Both the position numbers and the translations under genes were made by a program. The notes beneath the pieces are model-generated. The model did no database searches and was not told the origin of the DNA. It worked only from the letters and a program-made list of their open reading frames with translations. Of a stretch of 64,000 nucleotides of DNA, positions 16,427 through 26,545 are shown one piece after another. Position 1 is the stretch's first letter. Every line of letters starts with the position of its first letter. The stretch spans positions 372,001-436,000 of the forward strand of contig NZ_JAGGKM010000001.1 of NCBI RefSeq assembly GCF_017873715.1, in the 5' to 3' direction. The DNA comes from Cytobacillus luteolus (GTDB taxonomy: Bacteria > Bacillota > Bacilli > Bacillales > Bacillaceae_L).

Positions 16427-16885
16427 TTAAATAACTGGTTTCCAAATCATAAAAATAAAAAGTACTGTCCCTAGTGCTGTTGCAATATAAAATTGATTAC
16501 TAATTTTTGATAATAATAGATTTTGTTCCTGTGGTAATTCTTCCGCATCCTTATTCTTCTCATCAAAAACCCAAGCAGCTAACCTTTTCGATTTTGGCTC
16601 AATGCCCCCAATTACCACTACTTGAATGATAATATAGAGGACTAGGGATCCTATCAACCAAAGATTTAAAAAGGAGCCATAGTTTCCAAGAATAACAAGT
16701 AAAATCCCAGTAAGAACAGCAATCGTTCCTCCGATTTTCGGAAAGTAGTTTAGCATTTGAGACATGGCCATAGAATGGCGAAGAGTGACAGCATTTTGAT
16801 TTTTTCTTAATAACATGTGAGCAAAATAAGTTGGTCCGATTCCAATAATAGCTGATAAAACATGAATAAGTACAAGAACCTTCAT
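16427..16885 (-). CDS. DUF2269-family integral membrane protein
   Basis: A 152-residue protein with four predicted membrane helices: an N-terminal MKVLVLIHVLSAIIGIGPTYFAHMLL, a second in KIGGTIAVLTGILLVILG, a third in LWLIGSLVLYIIIQVVVIGG and a fourth at the C-terminus. The HxxxAxxxxGP pattern with an early histidine in the first helix is a feature of DUF2269. Function is unknown in the family. It is on the minus strand, with an AAAGAGGTG site before its ATG at 16885, and is followed by a hairpin. No clear operon partner; the MFS gene upstream is 81 nt away on the same strand. Confidence 0.8.
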   Translation of the reverse strand: MKVLVLIHVLSAIIGIGPTYFAHMLLRKNQNAVTLRHSMAMSQMLNYFPKIGGTIAVLTGILLVILGNYGSFLNLWLIGSLVLYIIIQVVVIGGIEPKSKRLAAWVFDEKNKDAEELPQEQNLLLSKISNQFYIATALGTVLFIFMIWKPVI

Positions 16886-16966
16886 CTAAATTACACCTCT
16901 TTCTAGTACTTTTTATTTATTTCATAAGTACCATACGAATAATATTTATGCAATAATTATTTCCAA

Positions 16967-18103
16967 TTATTCCATTTCTTTAATCTTTAACTTACTCCCA
17001 ACAATAAGGTTGAGTGTGAAAAGTCCTATAAGAAGCAGAACTAGCTTATTGAAAAGGAGAAACTCAGCTAGAACTGGTCCAAGGCTTGCACCTGTCAGTA
17101 AGGTAAAGGAGTAGATAGAAAGTGCGCTTCCACGATGCTCTCCACCATTTTTTCCAATGAAGGAAATAATAGAAGGTAAAAGTAAGGAGATCGACGCAAC
17201 AAAAAAGATGGATAAGATTGCAATCAATTTTGGTGAGGGTAGGATGATTAGTGGAAACAAGCTACAAATGGTTAAACAAAGTCCAAGTTTTAACGTCTTC
17301 ATTTCTCCAACAGCTGCAATTATCTTTCCAGTAAAAAGTGAGAGTACAGCTCCTAAAAGTCCTGCACCTCGAATGGCAAATAATACTTCTGACTCAACCT
17401 GCAATTCATTTGTTAAATATCTAGTTATCCCATCATAAAAGGCAACAAATGTTAGCAGAAGAGTAAAGGTAATCAAATAACTCTTAATTAATAGTGAATT
17501 TTTAAGTAAACGGATCATATTTTTTAGTACTTCTCTTGATTGGCTGGGGACTACATGCTTAGGAAAAAGTACACAACCGATTCCAAACAGACCAAAGTAT
17601 ACTAATCCAAAGAAATAAAATACATATTCCCAGCTAAGATAATCTGTTATAAATGAGCTTACTAGTTGACCCAATATTCCAGCCATTAAAAAACCACTGT
17701 TTATCAAAGCAAGAACCAGGGTTCTAGGTTTAGCGGGAAATAAATCAAACGTATAGGAGAAGGCAACGGGGGCAAAGGTGGCTAATGCTATTCCTTGTAG
17801 TCCCCTCGAAAGATATAGTAGCCATTCACTTGTTGAAAGACCAACAATGATAGTCGTAATACTCGAACACAAAAGTCCAAGCACAATAACAAGCTTTCGA
17901 CCAAACTTTTCAGACATCGGCCCAAACATAAGTAAGCCAATAGCATAGCAAAATGAAAATACACTACTTGCTAATACAGCTTTTGTCGAAGAGATGTTCA
18001 AGTCTAGAGAAATATCATGATAAATAGGAATTAACGTATATATATTGCTTGCAATTGAAATTCCAGTAAAAACTAAGAATACAGCAACGAATAGTAATCT
18101 CAT
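16967..18103 (-). CDS. MFS transporter (DHA/YdhP-like drug:proton antiporter type)
   Basis: Major facilitator of 378 residues with about twelve membrane segments. The loop 2-3 signature MFGPMSEKFGRKLVIVLG (G-P-x-S-D/E-R/K-F-G-R-K/R) and the YLSRGLQGIALATFAPVAFSY motif in helix 4 mark the DHA1-like drug/metabolite exporter group. ISSTKAVLASSVFSFCYAIG in helix 2 is also typical. The ATG at 18103 follows AAGGAAG. The divergent addB promoter region lies immediately upstream. Substrate is not inferable. With the DUF2269 gene it may form a two-gene transcript. Confidence 0.87.
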   Translation of the reverse strand: MRLLFVAVFLVFTGISIASNIYTLIPIYHDISLDLNISSTKAVLASSVFSFCYAIGLLMFGPMSEKFGRKLVIVLGLLCSSITTIIVGLSTSEWLLYLSRGLQGIALATFAPVAFSYTFDLFPAKPRTLVLALINSGFLMAGILGQLVSSFITDYLSWEYVFYFFGLVYFGLFGIGCVLFPKHVVPSQSREVLKNMIRLLKNSLLIKSYLITFTLLLTFVAFYDGITRYLTNELQVESEVLFAIRGAGLLGAVLSLFTGKIIAAVGEMKTLKLGLCLTICSLFPLIILPSPKLIAILSIFFVASISLLLPSIISFIGKNGGEHRGSALSIYSFTLLTGASLGPVLAEFLLFNKLVLLLIGLFTLNLIVGSKLKIKEME

Positions 18104-18234
18104 AACAAAACTTCCTTTTTTTAGGTGTAAGTACCAATGGTATTTAGGTGCTTTCGTTTGTTAGTTAAAGTAAAATAAACTAATAAACTAATTTTCTAAT
18201 AGCATATTAAATTCTCATACGGAGGGTTAAATAA

Positions 18235-21200
18235 ATGTCAGTACACTTTATATTGGGACGGGCTGGTAGTGGTAAGACGTCAACCATTATCCACGAGATT
18301 CGGGAGAAATTGTTGGACAACCCAACTGGTAATCCGCTAGTATATCTTGTCCCGGACCAGATGACGTTTCAATCAGAATACGATCTTATTAACACACCTG
18401 GTTTAGGTGGCATGATGCGTGCACAAGTGTTTAGCTTTACACGTCTAGCCTGGCGAGTATTACAAGAAACAGGTGGTATGAGTCGTTACCACTTAAATAA
18501 CGTTGGGGTAAACATGGTTCTTCGAAAAATCATTGAGCAACGCAAAAAGGAACTAAAGGTTTTTTCTCGCGCTTCTGAAAAAACTGGATTTATCACTCAG
18601 ATGGAGGAAATGATTGCTGAATTTAAGAGGTATTGTGTTCGTGGGGAGGACCTATCGGAAGCCACAATTGATGTGAATACAGATTCAAATCCGGTTTTAG
18701 CTGATAAACTTCATGATTTAAAGTTGATCTTTGATGACCTAGAACTGCACCTTTCCAGTAAGTACGTAGATTCTGAAGATTATTTACGATTGTTAGCAGA
18801 AAAAATAAAATCATCTTCATACCTTGAAGATGCTGAAATTTATATAGATGGATTTCATAGCTTTACACCTCAAGAATATGAAGTGTTAGCACAGTTGATG
18901 AGAAAGTGTAAGTCAGTGACCATCGCCTTAACCGTTGACAAACGCTATGATGATTATCCACCGCATGAACTTAGTCTTTTTAGAATGACTGGTCATACGT
19001 ACCAAACCTTACGTGACCTTGCCAGCGAAAATAAAATAAAAGTACACGAACCGCTCCTCTTTTTAAAAGAACCTTTTAGGTTTGCAGATGCTCCATCTCT
19101 TGCACACCTAGAGAAAAACTTTGATACAAGGCCGACTGTTCCTTATCATTCAAATGCAGCAATATCAATCAGCCAAGCAGTTAACCGTCGAGCTGAAATT
19201 GAAGGGATTGCTAGAGAGATTCGCAAGCTTGTTCGTGAAGAAAACTATCGTTATCGGGATATTGCCTTATTGGTACGCAATTCAAATGATTATCACGAAA
19301 TGATTGAAACAGTTTTTAAAGACTATGAACTTCCTTTTTTTATTGATCAAAAACGATCAATGCTTAATCACCCTTTAATTGAATTCATTCGTTCAAGTTT
19401 AGAGGTTATTACAGGTAACTGGAGATATGAAGCTATTTTCCGTTGTGTAAAAACAGATCTGTTGTTTCCATTGGGTGAAAATAAGGTAAGTGGAAACAAG
19501 TACCGTTTAAGAGAAGAGATGGACAAGCTTGAAAACTATTGTTTAGAGTATGGTATTCAAGGAAGCCGCTGGACAACTAAAGACCGTTGGACCTATAAGA
19601 AACTTCGAGCATTAGAGAACACAGACTTTGGTCAAACGGACAAAGAAAAAGAAATAGAAGACAAGCTGAACACATTAAGAGATATGATTGTACAACCGTT
19701 AGTAGCTTTACAGCAGCGCCTTAAAAAAGCACAGGATGGTCGAGGGTTGTGTGAGGCACTTTATCTCTTTTTAGAAGATCTTAACATTCCAGAAAAAATG
19801 GAAGAATTGAAAATCGAAGCAGAAGAAAAAGGAAACCTTGAAGAAGCAAGAGAGCACGACCAAGTTTGGAAGGCTGTAATTGATTTGCTTGACCAGTTTG
19901 TTGAAATTATGCCTAATGAAAAGGTTAGTTTAAGGCTTTTTAGTGACATGCTTGAATCAGGAATGGAAAGCATGAAATTTGCATTGGTTCCACCTGCCAT
20001 AGATCAGGTATTAGTGGCTAGTCTTGAGCGCTCTCGTTTTTCAAACATAAAATGTACATTTATTATTGGGGCAAATGATGGGGTTATTCCAGCTAAGCCA
20101 AAGGACGATGGTGTATTGTCTGAATCAGACCGAGATCGTTTGAGTGAGAGTGGAATTAAGCTTGCACCTGGAAGTAGGGAGCTTTTACTGGATGAGAACT
20201 TTTTAATCTATAATGCACTAACTAGTGCTGCCCACAAAGTATATGTTAGTTATCCATTGGCTGATGAGGAAGGGAAAACGTTACTTCCTTCGGTTATTCT
20301 GGGGAGGTTAAAAGATCTGTTTCCTTCCATCCAATACAGATTTTACGTAAATGAACCAGCAGAGTTAGCTGTAGAAGAACAGTTGTTATATGCTGTTAAT
20401 CCATCTGTTGCGTTATCCTACTTAACCGCACAGCTTCAAACATGGAAAAAATTATATCCAGTAGAACCTCTGTGGTGGGATATTTATAACTATTTTATGA
20501 AACATGAACAACTAAAAGGTCAAGCAAAGCATGTGTTAGGAAGCTTGTTTTATAAAAATAAACCTGAAAAGTTGCCACCTGACCTTTCGAAAGAGTTATA
20601 TGGTGAAACCATTCAGGGAAGTGTTTCAAGAATGGAAGTTTTCCAAGGGTGTCCGTTTTCTCATTTTGTAAGCTATGGTCTAGGTTTGAAGGATCGAAAT
20701 GTATTTCGATTAGAAGCACCTGATATAGGGCAGCTTTTTCATGCAGCACTTAAACAAATTGCAGATATGCTTCATGCACGTAAATTGGAGTGGCGTGACC
20801 TTACGAAAGAGCAATGTAATCAATTAGCAATAGAAGCAGTAGATTTGCTTGCTCCAAGACTGCAAAGAGAAATTTTATTAAGTTCAAATCGATTTCAATA
20901 CATTAAACGGAAATTACAGCACATCATCAGTCGTGCGTCTGGTATTTTAAGTGACCATGCGAAAGCAAGTGGATTTGCTCCATTGGGGTTAGAAATTGAT
21001 TTTGGTAAAAAAGGCCCTTTACCTCCAATTCAAGTTGAACTTGATAATGGAAGCAAGATGGAGTTGATCGGCCGTATTGATAGAGTGGATAAAGCTGAAA
21101 GCTCTAAGGGTATTCTTTTACGTATTGTGGATTATAAATCTAGTCAGAAGAGCTTAAACTTATCTGAAGTATACTATGGACTAGCTTTACAGATGTTAAC

Positions 21201-21747
21201 CTATTTGGATGTTGTTATCACTCATTCGAAGGATTGGATAGGAACTAAGGCAACTCCAGCTGGGGTATTATACTTCCATGTTCATAATCCGATGATTAGT
21301 AGTAAGAATGCCATGAATGAGGAGTCTATCGAAGAAGAAATCTTTAAACGCTTTAAGATGAAGGGTCTATTACTTGGAGATGAAGAAGCTGTTCGTTTGA
21401 TGGACCAAACCTTAGAAACTGGTTATTCTCAAATTGTTCCAGCCGCAATCAAAACAAAGGGTGGCTTTTACTCAACCTCAGCGATTGCAAGTGAAGAAGA
21501 TTTAGGACATTTACGAACTCATATTAGGGGTATCTTTAAGAACATTGGTAACCGTATTACCGAGGGTAATGTTGACATTAATCCTTATAAGCTAAAGGAT
21601 AAAACCCCTTGTACGTATTGTTCATATAAAACTGTTTGTCAATTTGATCAATCAGTAGAGGACAACGACTATAGAGTACTAGTTCAAGAGAAAAATGATG
21701 ATGTACTTGAGAAAGTAAGGAAGGGAGGAACTAGCCTTGAGTTCTAA
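18235..21747 (+). CDS. addB: ATP-dependent helicase/deoxyribonuclease subunit B
   Basis: AddB subunit of the AddAB recombination machine, which processes double-strand breaks and loads RecA after meeting Chi. It is 1170 residues (family about 1160). The N-terminal P-loop is GRAGSGKTS (8-16), in a helicase-like fold that reads Chi rather than unwinds. The C-terminal nuclease has the D-Y-K motif (LRIVDYKSSQ). The four iron-sulphur cysteines that staple this domain are Cys806 (FQGCPF), Cys1126, Cys1129 and Cys1135 (PCTYCSYKTVC), with the C-x2-C-x5-C spacing of B. subtilis AddB. The ATG at 18235 has GGAGGG upstream. The 3' end overlaps addA by 11 nt, coupling the subunits. Confidence 0.98.
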   Translation: MSVHFILGRAGSGKTSTIIHEIREKLLDNPTGNPLVYLVPDQMTFQSEYDLINTPGLGGMMRAQVFSFTRLAWRVLQETGGMSRYHLNNVGVNMVLRKIIEQRKKELKVFSRASEKTGFITQMEEMIAEFKRYCVRGEDLSEATIDVNTDSNPVLADKLHDLKLIFDDLELHLSSKYVDSEDYLRLLAEKIKSSSYLEDAEIYIDGFHSFTPQEYEVLAQLMRKCKSVTIALTVDKRYDDYPPHELSLFRMTGHTYQTLRDLASENKIKVHEPLLFLKEPFRFADAPSLAHLEKNFDTRPTVPYHSNAAISISQAVNRRAEIEGIAREIRKLVREENYRYRDIALLVRNSNDYHEMIETVFKDYELPFFIDQKRSMLNHPLIEFIRSSLEVITGNWRYEAIFRCVKTDLLFPLGENKVSGNKYRLREEMDKLENYCLEYGIQGSRWTTKDRWTYKKLRALENTDFGQTDKEKEIEDKLNTLRDMIVQPLVALQQRLKKAQDGRGLCEALYLFLEDLNIPEKMEELKIEAEEKGNLEEAREHDQVWKAVIDLLDQFVEIMPNEKVSLRLFSDMLESGMESMKFALVPPAIDQVLVASLERSRFSNIKCTFIIGANDGVIPAKPKDDGVLSESDRDRLSESGIKLAPGSRELLLDENFLIYNALTSAAHKVYVSYPLADEEGKTLLPSVILGRLKDLFPSIQYRFYVNEPAELAVEEQLLYAVNPSVALSYLTAQLQTWKKLYPVEPLWWDIYNYFMKHEQLKGQAKHVLGSLFYKNKPEKLPPDLSKELYGETIQGSVSRMEVFQGCPFSHFVSYGLGLKDRNVFRLEAPDIGQLFHAALKQIADMLHARKLEWRDLTKEQCNQLAIEAVDLLAPRLQREILLSSNRFQYIKRKLQHIISRASGILSDHAKASGFAPLGLEIDFGKKGPLPPIQVELDNGSKMELIGRIDRVDKAESSKGILLRIVDYKSSQKSLNLSEVYYGLALQMLTYLDVVITHSKDWIGTKATPAGVLYFHVHNPMISSKNAMNEESIEEEIFKRFKMKGLLLGDEEAVRLMDQTLETGYSQIVPAAIKTKGGFYSTSAIASEEDLGHLRTHIRGIFKNIGNRITEGNVDINPYKLKDKTPCTYCSYKTVCQFDQSVEDNDYRVLVQEKNDDVLEKVRKGGTSLEF

Positions 21748-24700
21748 TCATATTGAAAAGCCGATTGGTAGTCAGTGGACGGATGATCAGTGGAAAGCGA
21801 TTGTCTCAAGCGGGAAGGATATCTTAGTTGCGGCGGCTGCAGGTTCAGGGAAAACAGCAGTATTAGTAGAACGTATCATCAAAAAAATTCTTTCAACAGA
21901 TAACCCGATTGATGTGGATTGCCTGCTGGTTATGACATTCACAAATGCTTCAGCGGCCGAAATGAGGAACCGGATTGGTGAGGCACTTGAAAAAGCTTTA
22001 AAGGAACAGCCGGCCTCCCTTCACTTAAGAAGGCAGCTAACCTTATTAAATCGTGCATCCATCTCAACCATTCATTCCTTTTGCTTGAATGTAATTAGAA
22101 AGTATTACTACATGTTAGATATCGATCCGGGATTTAGAATAGCAAATGAAACAGAGGGGGAGCTTCTTAGAGATGAAGTATTAGAGGAGCTCTTTGAAGA
22201 GTATTATAGTTCCGAGTCGAATGAGTTGTTTTTTGATTTAGTAGATCGTTATACGAACGACAGAAGTGACTCAGACTTACAAGATATGATACGTAAGCTG
22301 TATGACTTTTCAAGGGCTCATCCCAATCCTGAAAAATGGTTGGATGAAATGATAGCAAATTATGATGTCCGCGAGGATACGGAGATGGAGGACACCTCTT
22401 TATATCCATATCTAATGGCAGATGTATTGCTCAACTTAAATGGAGCCAAGAACCGTTTACTACAAGCAATGGAATTAACAAAGCAACCTGGAGGACCAGC
22501 CCCACGTGCAATTACGATAGAAACAGATTTAGAGCAACTAAATCGATTACTATCTGCAAGTAAAATGTCCTGGTCGCATCTTTATGAAGAAATGCAAAAC
22601 TTAACGTACCCTAGTGCAAAACCTTGTAAAGGTGATGAGTACGATCCGGATTTACTTAAGAGAGTTACAAAGCTACGAGATGATGCAAAGGATCAGGTTA
22701 AGAAAATAAAAGAAGAACTTTTTAGTCGTCAACCAGCAAATTACTTGAAAGATTTGCGTGAAATGAAAGATGTTATTTCAATGTTGGTTACATTGGTTAA
22801 TGAATTTGGAAATCGATTCCGAAAATTAAAAGAAGAGAAGGGTCTTGTCGATTTCTCAGACTTAGAGCATTATTGTTTAGAAATATTGGCTAATCAAAAT
22901 GATGGATTAGACCTGATTCCTTCTGATGCTGCTCTAGATTACCGAGAACAGTTTGAAGAAGTACTAGTTGATGAATATCAGGATACGAACATGGTTCAGG
23001 AATCCATTTTACAATTAGTTACGAAGGAAGGCGAAGTAAGCGGAAATTTATTTATGGTTGGAGATGTAAAACAATCCATTTATCGATTCCGACTTGCAGA
23101 ACCATTTCTATTTTTAGGTAAATATAAACGCTTTACCAAGGATGGAGCAAACACAGGTCTACGAATTGATCTATCAAAAAACTTCAGAAGTCGAGCAGAA
23201 GTTCTTGATGGTACGAATTTTTTATTCAGACAGATCATGGGAGAAACGGTTGGAGAAATTGAATATGATCACGACGCAGAGCTAAAGCTGGGAGCAGCTT
23301 ATCCTGACAATAATGATATGGCAGCAGAGCTATTAATTATTGAGCGTGAGGGGAAGGAAGAAGCCCAATCTTCCACAGAAGAAGATAGTGAAGATGAAGT
23401 GTCCGTTCTGTTTGATCAAGCTGAATTAGAAACTGCCCAACTTGAAGCAAGGTTGATGGCAAAAAAGATTAAAGAACTTATTCAAAATCAGTTCCAGGTC
23501 TATGATTCAAAGCTTAAAAGAACAAGAAATATTACGTATCGTGATATTGTTATTCTTTTACGTTCGATGCCTTGGGCTCCTCAGATACTTGAGGAATTTA
23601 AGCAACAAGGAATCCCACTATATGCCGACCTTCGTTCAGGTTATTTTAATGCTACTGAGGTAGCAATTATGATGTCCTTACTAAAGGTGATTGACAATCC
23701 TTTTCAGGATATACCGCTTGTGTCGGTGTTAAGGTCACCTATTGTAGGATTAGATGAAACGGAATTAGCGGTGATTCGTATTTCTTCAAAGCAAACCTCC
23801 TATTATGAGGCAATGACTGCTTTTATAAAAGAAGGTCATACAGATTCTCAATTAATAAATAAGGTAAAAGCTTTTTATGAAAACCTTCAAAGGTGGAGGA
23901 CAGAGGCTCGCCATGGAGGGTTATCTGATTTGATTTGGCAGCTATACCGTGAAACAAAGTTTTATGATTATGTAGGCGGTTTACCTGGAGGGAAACAGCG
24001 TCAGGCTAACTTGAGAGCTTTATATGACCGTGCCCGTCAATATGAGGCAACTTCCTTCAGAGGGCTTTTCCGTTTTTTACGATTTATCGAAAGAATGCAG
24101 GACCGTGGAGATGATTTAGGGACGGCTCGTGCACTAGGGGAACAAGAAGATGTTGTTCGTTTAATGACCATTCATAAAAGTAAAGGACTAGAATTCCCGG
24201 TAGTTTTTGTTGGAGGATTGTCGAAGCAATTTAACATGATGGATTTAAATAAAAAGTACCTACTTGATAAAGAATTAGGTTTTGGTTCTAAATTTGTAAA
24301 TCCGAAATTACGTATTAGTTATCCAACGATTACCCTGTCCACTATGAAAAAGAAGATGAAGCTTGAACTAATTGCCGAAGAAATGCGTGTACTTTATGTT
24401 GCACTCACACGTGCAAAAGAAAAATTATATCTTGTTGGAACCGTAAAAGAGTTCCAAAAGCAGACTGAAAAGTGGCAGGATGAATTGGAGAATAAGAATT
24501 GGTTACTCTCCGACCATAGAAGAGCTCTTGCCAAATCGTATATGGACTGGATAGGTCCTGCTTTAATACGACATAAGGATTGTGAACTTCTACGGGGAGA
24601 AGGGGCAACAATTCAGCGTGTGCCGGAAGAAATAAAAAATGACTCTGCTAAATGGTTAGTGGAACTGATTCATTCGGGTAGTCTTCAAGAAGTATTTATT

Positions 24701-25504
24701 GACGATAAAGAAAATGATGCAGAGTTACTTGAGGCGTTAAAAAGTGGTAGTCCTGTTGCCGTAGAAAGTCCATTTAAAGATAAAATAATAAGTCAATTAG
24801 AATGGGTCTACCCAAATCAATTGGCGGCTTCACATCGATCCAAACAAACTGTCACTGAGATCAAAAGGCAGCATGATAGTATTGATGAGAGTAGTTCCAC
24901 GGAATTTATTCGGAAGATGAAACCAAAACTTGCTGATCGCCCACGTTTTATGCAGGAGAAGTCATTAACACCGGCAGAAAAAGGGACAGCAATGCATATG
25001 GTTATGCAGCATATTGACTTTGCAAAGGATATGAATGAAGCGAGCTTACGTGAACAAATTGCAAAGATGGTAAATACTGAGCTCCTAACAAGTGAACAAG
25101 CTGAAGGAATTGATATTGCGAATATAGTAGGATTTTTCCATACTGAAATTGGAAAGAGACTAACTAAAGCCCCTTATTGCAAAAGAGAAATCCCATTTAG
25201 CTTGGCCTTGCCAGCGAATGAGGCCTATGCAAAATGGGAGCAAGCAGAAGAAGAAAATATATTGGTTCAAGGTGTTATTGATTGTATATTCGAGGATGAA
25301 AATCGCCTAACACTAATCGATTATAAAACAGATGCAATCACTGGCAGGTATAAAGGTGGCTTTGAAGAGGCCAAGCCTATCTTAGAAGAAAGATACCGAA
25401 CTCAAATCGAATTGTACACAAAAGCAATCGAATATATTTGGAAGAAGCCGTTAACCCACCGCTATTTGTATTATTTTGACGGTGGACACTTACTAAAATT
25501 ATAG
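21737..25504 (+). CDS. addA: ATP-dependent helicase/nuclease subunit A
   Basis: AddA, the UvrD-family superfamily 1A 3'-5' helicase plus nuclease of AddAB, 1255 residues. Walker A is AAAGSGKTAVL (Lys39), motif Ia TFTNASAAEMRNRI, Walker B LVDEYQDTN, motif III GDVKQSIYRFR, motif V IHKSKGLEFPVVF, motif VI LYVALTRAKEKL. The C-terminal RecB-like nuclease carries Asp1195 and Lys1197 in LIDYKTDA, with GVIDCIFE before it. The start is TTG at 21737, preceded by AGGGAGGA and followed by SSNHIEKPIGSQWTDDQ, the usual N-terminal Q-motif region. In this organism addA is followed by a small gene and the gerP operon. sbcD/sbcC, next to addA in B. subtilis, are absent here. Confidence 0.98.
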   Translation: MSSNHIEKPIGSQWTDDQWKAIVSSGKDILVAAAAGSGKTAVLVERIIKKILSTDNPIDVDCLLVMTFTNASAAEMRNRIGEALEKALKEQPASLHLRRQLTLLNRASISTIHSFCLNVIRKYYYMLDIDPGFRIANETEGELLRDEVLEELFEEYYSSESNELFFDLVDRYTNDRSDSDLQDMIRKLYDFSRAHPNPEKWLDEMIANYDVREDTEMEDTSLYPYLMADVLLNLNGAKNRLLQAMELTKQPGGPAPRAITIETDLEQLNRLLSASKMSWSHLYEEMQNLTYPSAKPCKGDEYDPDLLKRVTKLRDDAKDQVKKIKEELFSRQPANYLKDLREMKDVISMLVTLVNEFGNRFRKLKEEKGLVDFSDLEHYCLEILANQNDGLDLIPSDAALDYREQFEEVLVDEYQDTNMVQESILQLVTKEGEVSGNLFMVGDVKQSIYRFRLAEPFLFLGKYKRFTKDGANTGLRIDLSKNFRSRAEVLDGTNFLFRQIMGETVGEIEYDHDAELKLGAAYPDNNDMAAELLIIEREGKEEAQSSTEEDSEDEVSVLFDQAELETAQLEARLMAKKIKELIQNQFQVYDSKLKRTRNITYRDIVILLRSMPWAPQILEEFKQQGIPLYADLRSGYFNATEVAIMMSLLKVIDNPFQDIPLVSVLRSPIVGLDETELAVIRISSKQTSYYEAMTAFIKEGHTDSQLINKVKAFYENLQRWRTEARHGGLSDLIWQLYRETKFYDYVGGLPGGKQRQANLRALYDRARQYEATSFRGLFRFLRFIERMQDRGDDLGTARALGEQEDVVRLMTIHKSKGLEFPVVFVGGLSKQFNMMDLNKKYLLDKELGFGSKFVNPKLRISYPTITLSTMKKKMKLELIAEEMRVLYVALTRAKEKLYLVGTVKEFQKQTEKWQDELENKNWLLSDHRRALAKSYMDWIGPALIRHKDCELLRGEGATIQRVPEEIKNDSAKWLVELIHSGSLQEVFIDDKENDAELLEALKSGSPVAVESPFKDKIISQLEWVYPNQLAASHRSKQTVTEIKRQHDSIDESSSTEFIRKMKPKLADRPRFMQEKSLTPAEKGTAMHMVMQHIDFAKDMNEASLREQIAKMVNTELLTSEQAEGIDIANIVGFFHTEIGKRLTKAPYCKREIPFSLALPANEAYAKWEQAEEENILVQGVIDCIFEDENRLTLIDYKTDAITGRYKGGFEEAKPILEERYRTQIELYTKAIEYIWKKPLTHRYLYYFDGGHLLKL

Positions 25505-25608
25505 GGTGTAAGATTTATTGGCAAATCTAGTTAAAAGCCCACGACATTTACCTACTAGTTGAATATCCTTTATTGAACAACTAATTAGGTACATGTGGAG
25601 GTAAACAG

Positions 25609-25845
25609 ATGAATCAACAATTTCCTATTCATGCAATGGACACGAGAGCTTTAAGAAGACCATACATTAGACCAAGAAGACCTTATTGGGGCTATGGTGG
25701 CGGATTTGAGGGACCACTGGTAGGTGGAGTATTAGGTGGCCTACTTGGAAGTACATTACTAAACCCATACTTTTATGGACCGACTCCGTTCTATCCACCG
25801 TATCCGTATGGATTCGGCTATGGTTACCCTGGATTTTGGTGGTAA
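25609..25845 (+). CDS. Small Tyr/Gly/Pro-rich protein (78 aa), possibly spore-associated
   Basis: A 78-residue protein with an Arg-rich N-terminal part (RALRRPYIRPRRPYWGYGGG), a short hydrophobic glycine zipper (GPLVGGVLGGLLGSTLL) and an aromatic Pro/Tyr/Gly tail ending YGFGYGYPGFWW. A GTGGAGG site precedes the ATG at 25609, and a strong terminator follows it, so I accept it as a gene. Composition is like small spore coat or inner-coat proteins of bacilli, and it faces the gerP spore coat-permeability operon tail to tail. That is suggestive only, and I do not recognise a family. Confidence 0.75.
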   Translation: MNQQFPIHAMDTRALRRPYIRPRRPYWGYGGGFEGPLVGGVLGGLLGSTLLNPYFYGPTPFYPPYPYGFGYGYPGFWW

Positions 25846-25852
25846 AAATGAA

Positions 25853-25887
25853 AAGAAACTATCCTTTGGTCAGGATAGTTTCTTTTT
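25853..25887. terminator. Bidirectional terminator between the small protein gene and gerPF
   Basis: A 13-bp stem (25853-25865 with 25872-25884) with A and T runs on both sides serves the plus-strand small gene and the minus-strand gerP operon. Confidence 0.92.
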
Positions 25888-25891
25888 TATA

Positions 25892-26107
25892 TTAAGCATT
25901 GGCGGTAATATTAGAATCATTGACATCTGGGTCAATTGCATTCGTTGCACTTAAAATATTATTTACGATATGAAAATCACCCGTATTTGCTCCACCAGAA
26001 CCTAATGAGCTTTTAGAAGACCCTTTTGGTGAAATATAAAAAGAATCCCCTAAATTAACAATTCCTTCTATACTGTTAATTTGAATAGGGCCAACAATAG
26101 ATGGCAT
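25892..26107 (-). CDS. gerPF: Spore germination protein GerPF
   Basis: Last gene of the gerP operon, 71 residues, starting MPSIVGPIQINSIEG. The open frame extends upstream to 26236, but the ATG at 26107 has AAAGGGAG nine bases before it and yields the standard GerPF length. It is a paralogue of GerPA (GPIQINSIEGIVNLGDSFYISPKGSSK versus [29 protein letters not shown]). GerP proteins are made in the mother cell and are needed for germinants to pass the spore coat. The C-terminus ends in the NANA-type tail shared with GerPA. Confidence 0.95.
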   Translation of the reverse strand: MPSIVGPIQINSIEGIVNLGDSFYISPKGSSKSSLGSGGANTGDFHIVNNILSATNAIDPDVNDSNITANA

Positions 26108-26156
26108 ATTAAAAAACTCCCTTTTAATGAAATTAAGATATATATACTTTCTATTC

Positions 26157-26534
26157 CTATTCTTCTTCATCACTAAGTATTTGACGGATATGCTTAACCC
26201 GTGACTCTGAAGAGATATGTTCGGTAGATCCGACATGAAAAATACCTGATGCTGAGATGGCAGAAACTTTTATGTTATTAACATTTATTGTAGGTTTCAA
26301 GTTGTGCTCAACCATGTTTACCCTCTCATAAAAATGAGGTTGCACTAGAGGCTTTGTGAAGACTGGATATTCATCAAAATTTCCTTCTACTCCAAAAAAG
26401 ACCTGTTTTTCTCTTTGGACAGCAAGGGCTCTAGACAGAGGACGGAGATTAGTAGAGTCTCCAATTTGCACAACAGAGCCAAGACCTACTGAGTTAACAT
26501 ATATATTTTTAACGTTTGACGATCTTCTTAACAT
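26157..26534 (-). CDS. gerPE: Spore germination protein GerPE
   Basis: 125-residue GerPE. The N-terminal SNVKNIYVNSVGLGSVVQIGDSTNLRPLSRALAVQRE and the central FFGVEGNFDEYPVF are typical of the family, and the C-terminus is acidic. The ATG at 26534 is preceded by AAGGAGC, which overlaps the end of gerPD, indicating coupled translation. It works in spore coat permeability to nutrient germinants with the other GerP proteins. Its I-G-D strand motif is shared by GerPA, B, D and F. Confidence 0.93.
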   Translation of the reverse strand: MLRRSSNVKNIYVNSVGLGSVVQIGDSTNLRPLSRALAVQREKQVFFGVEGNFDEYPVFTKPLVQPHFYERVNMVEHNLKPTINVNNIKVSAISASGIFHVGSTEHISSESRVKHIRQILSDEEE

Positions 26535-26545
26535 ATTAAAGCTCC

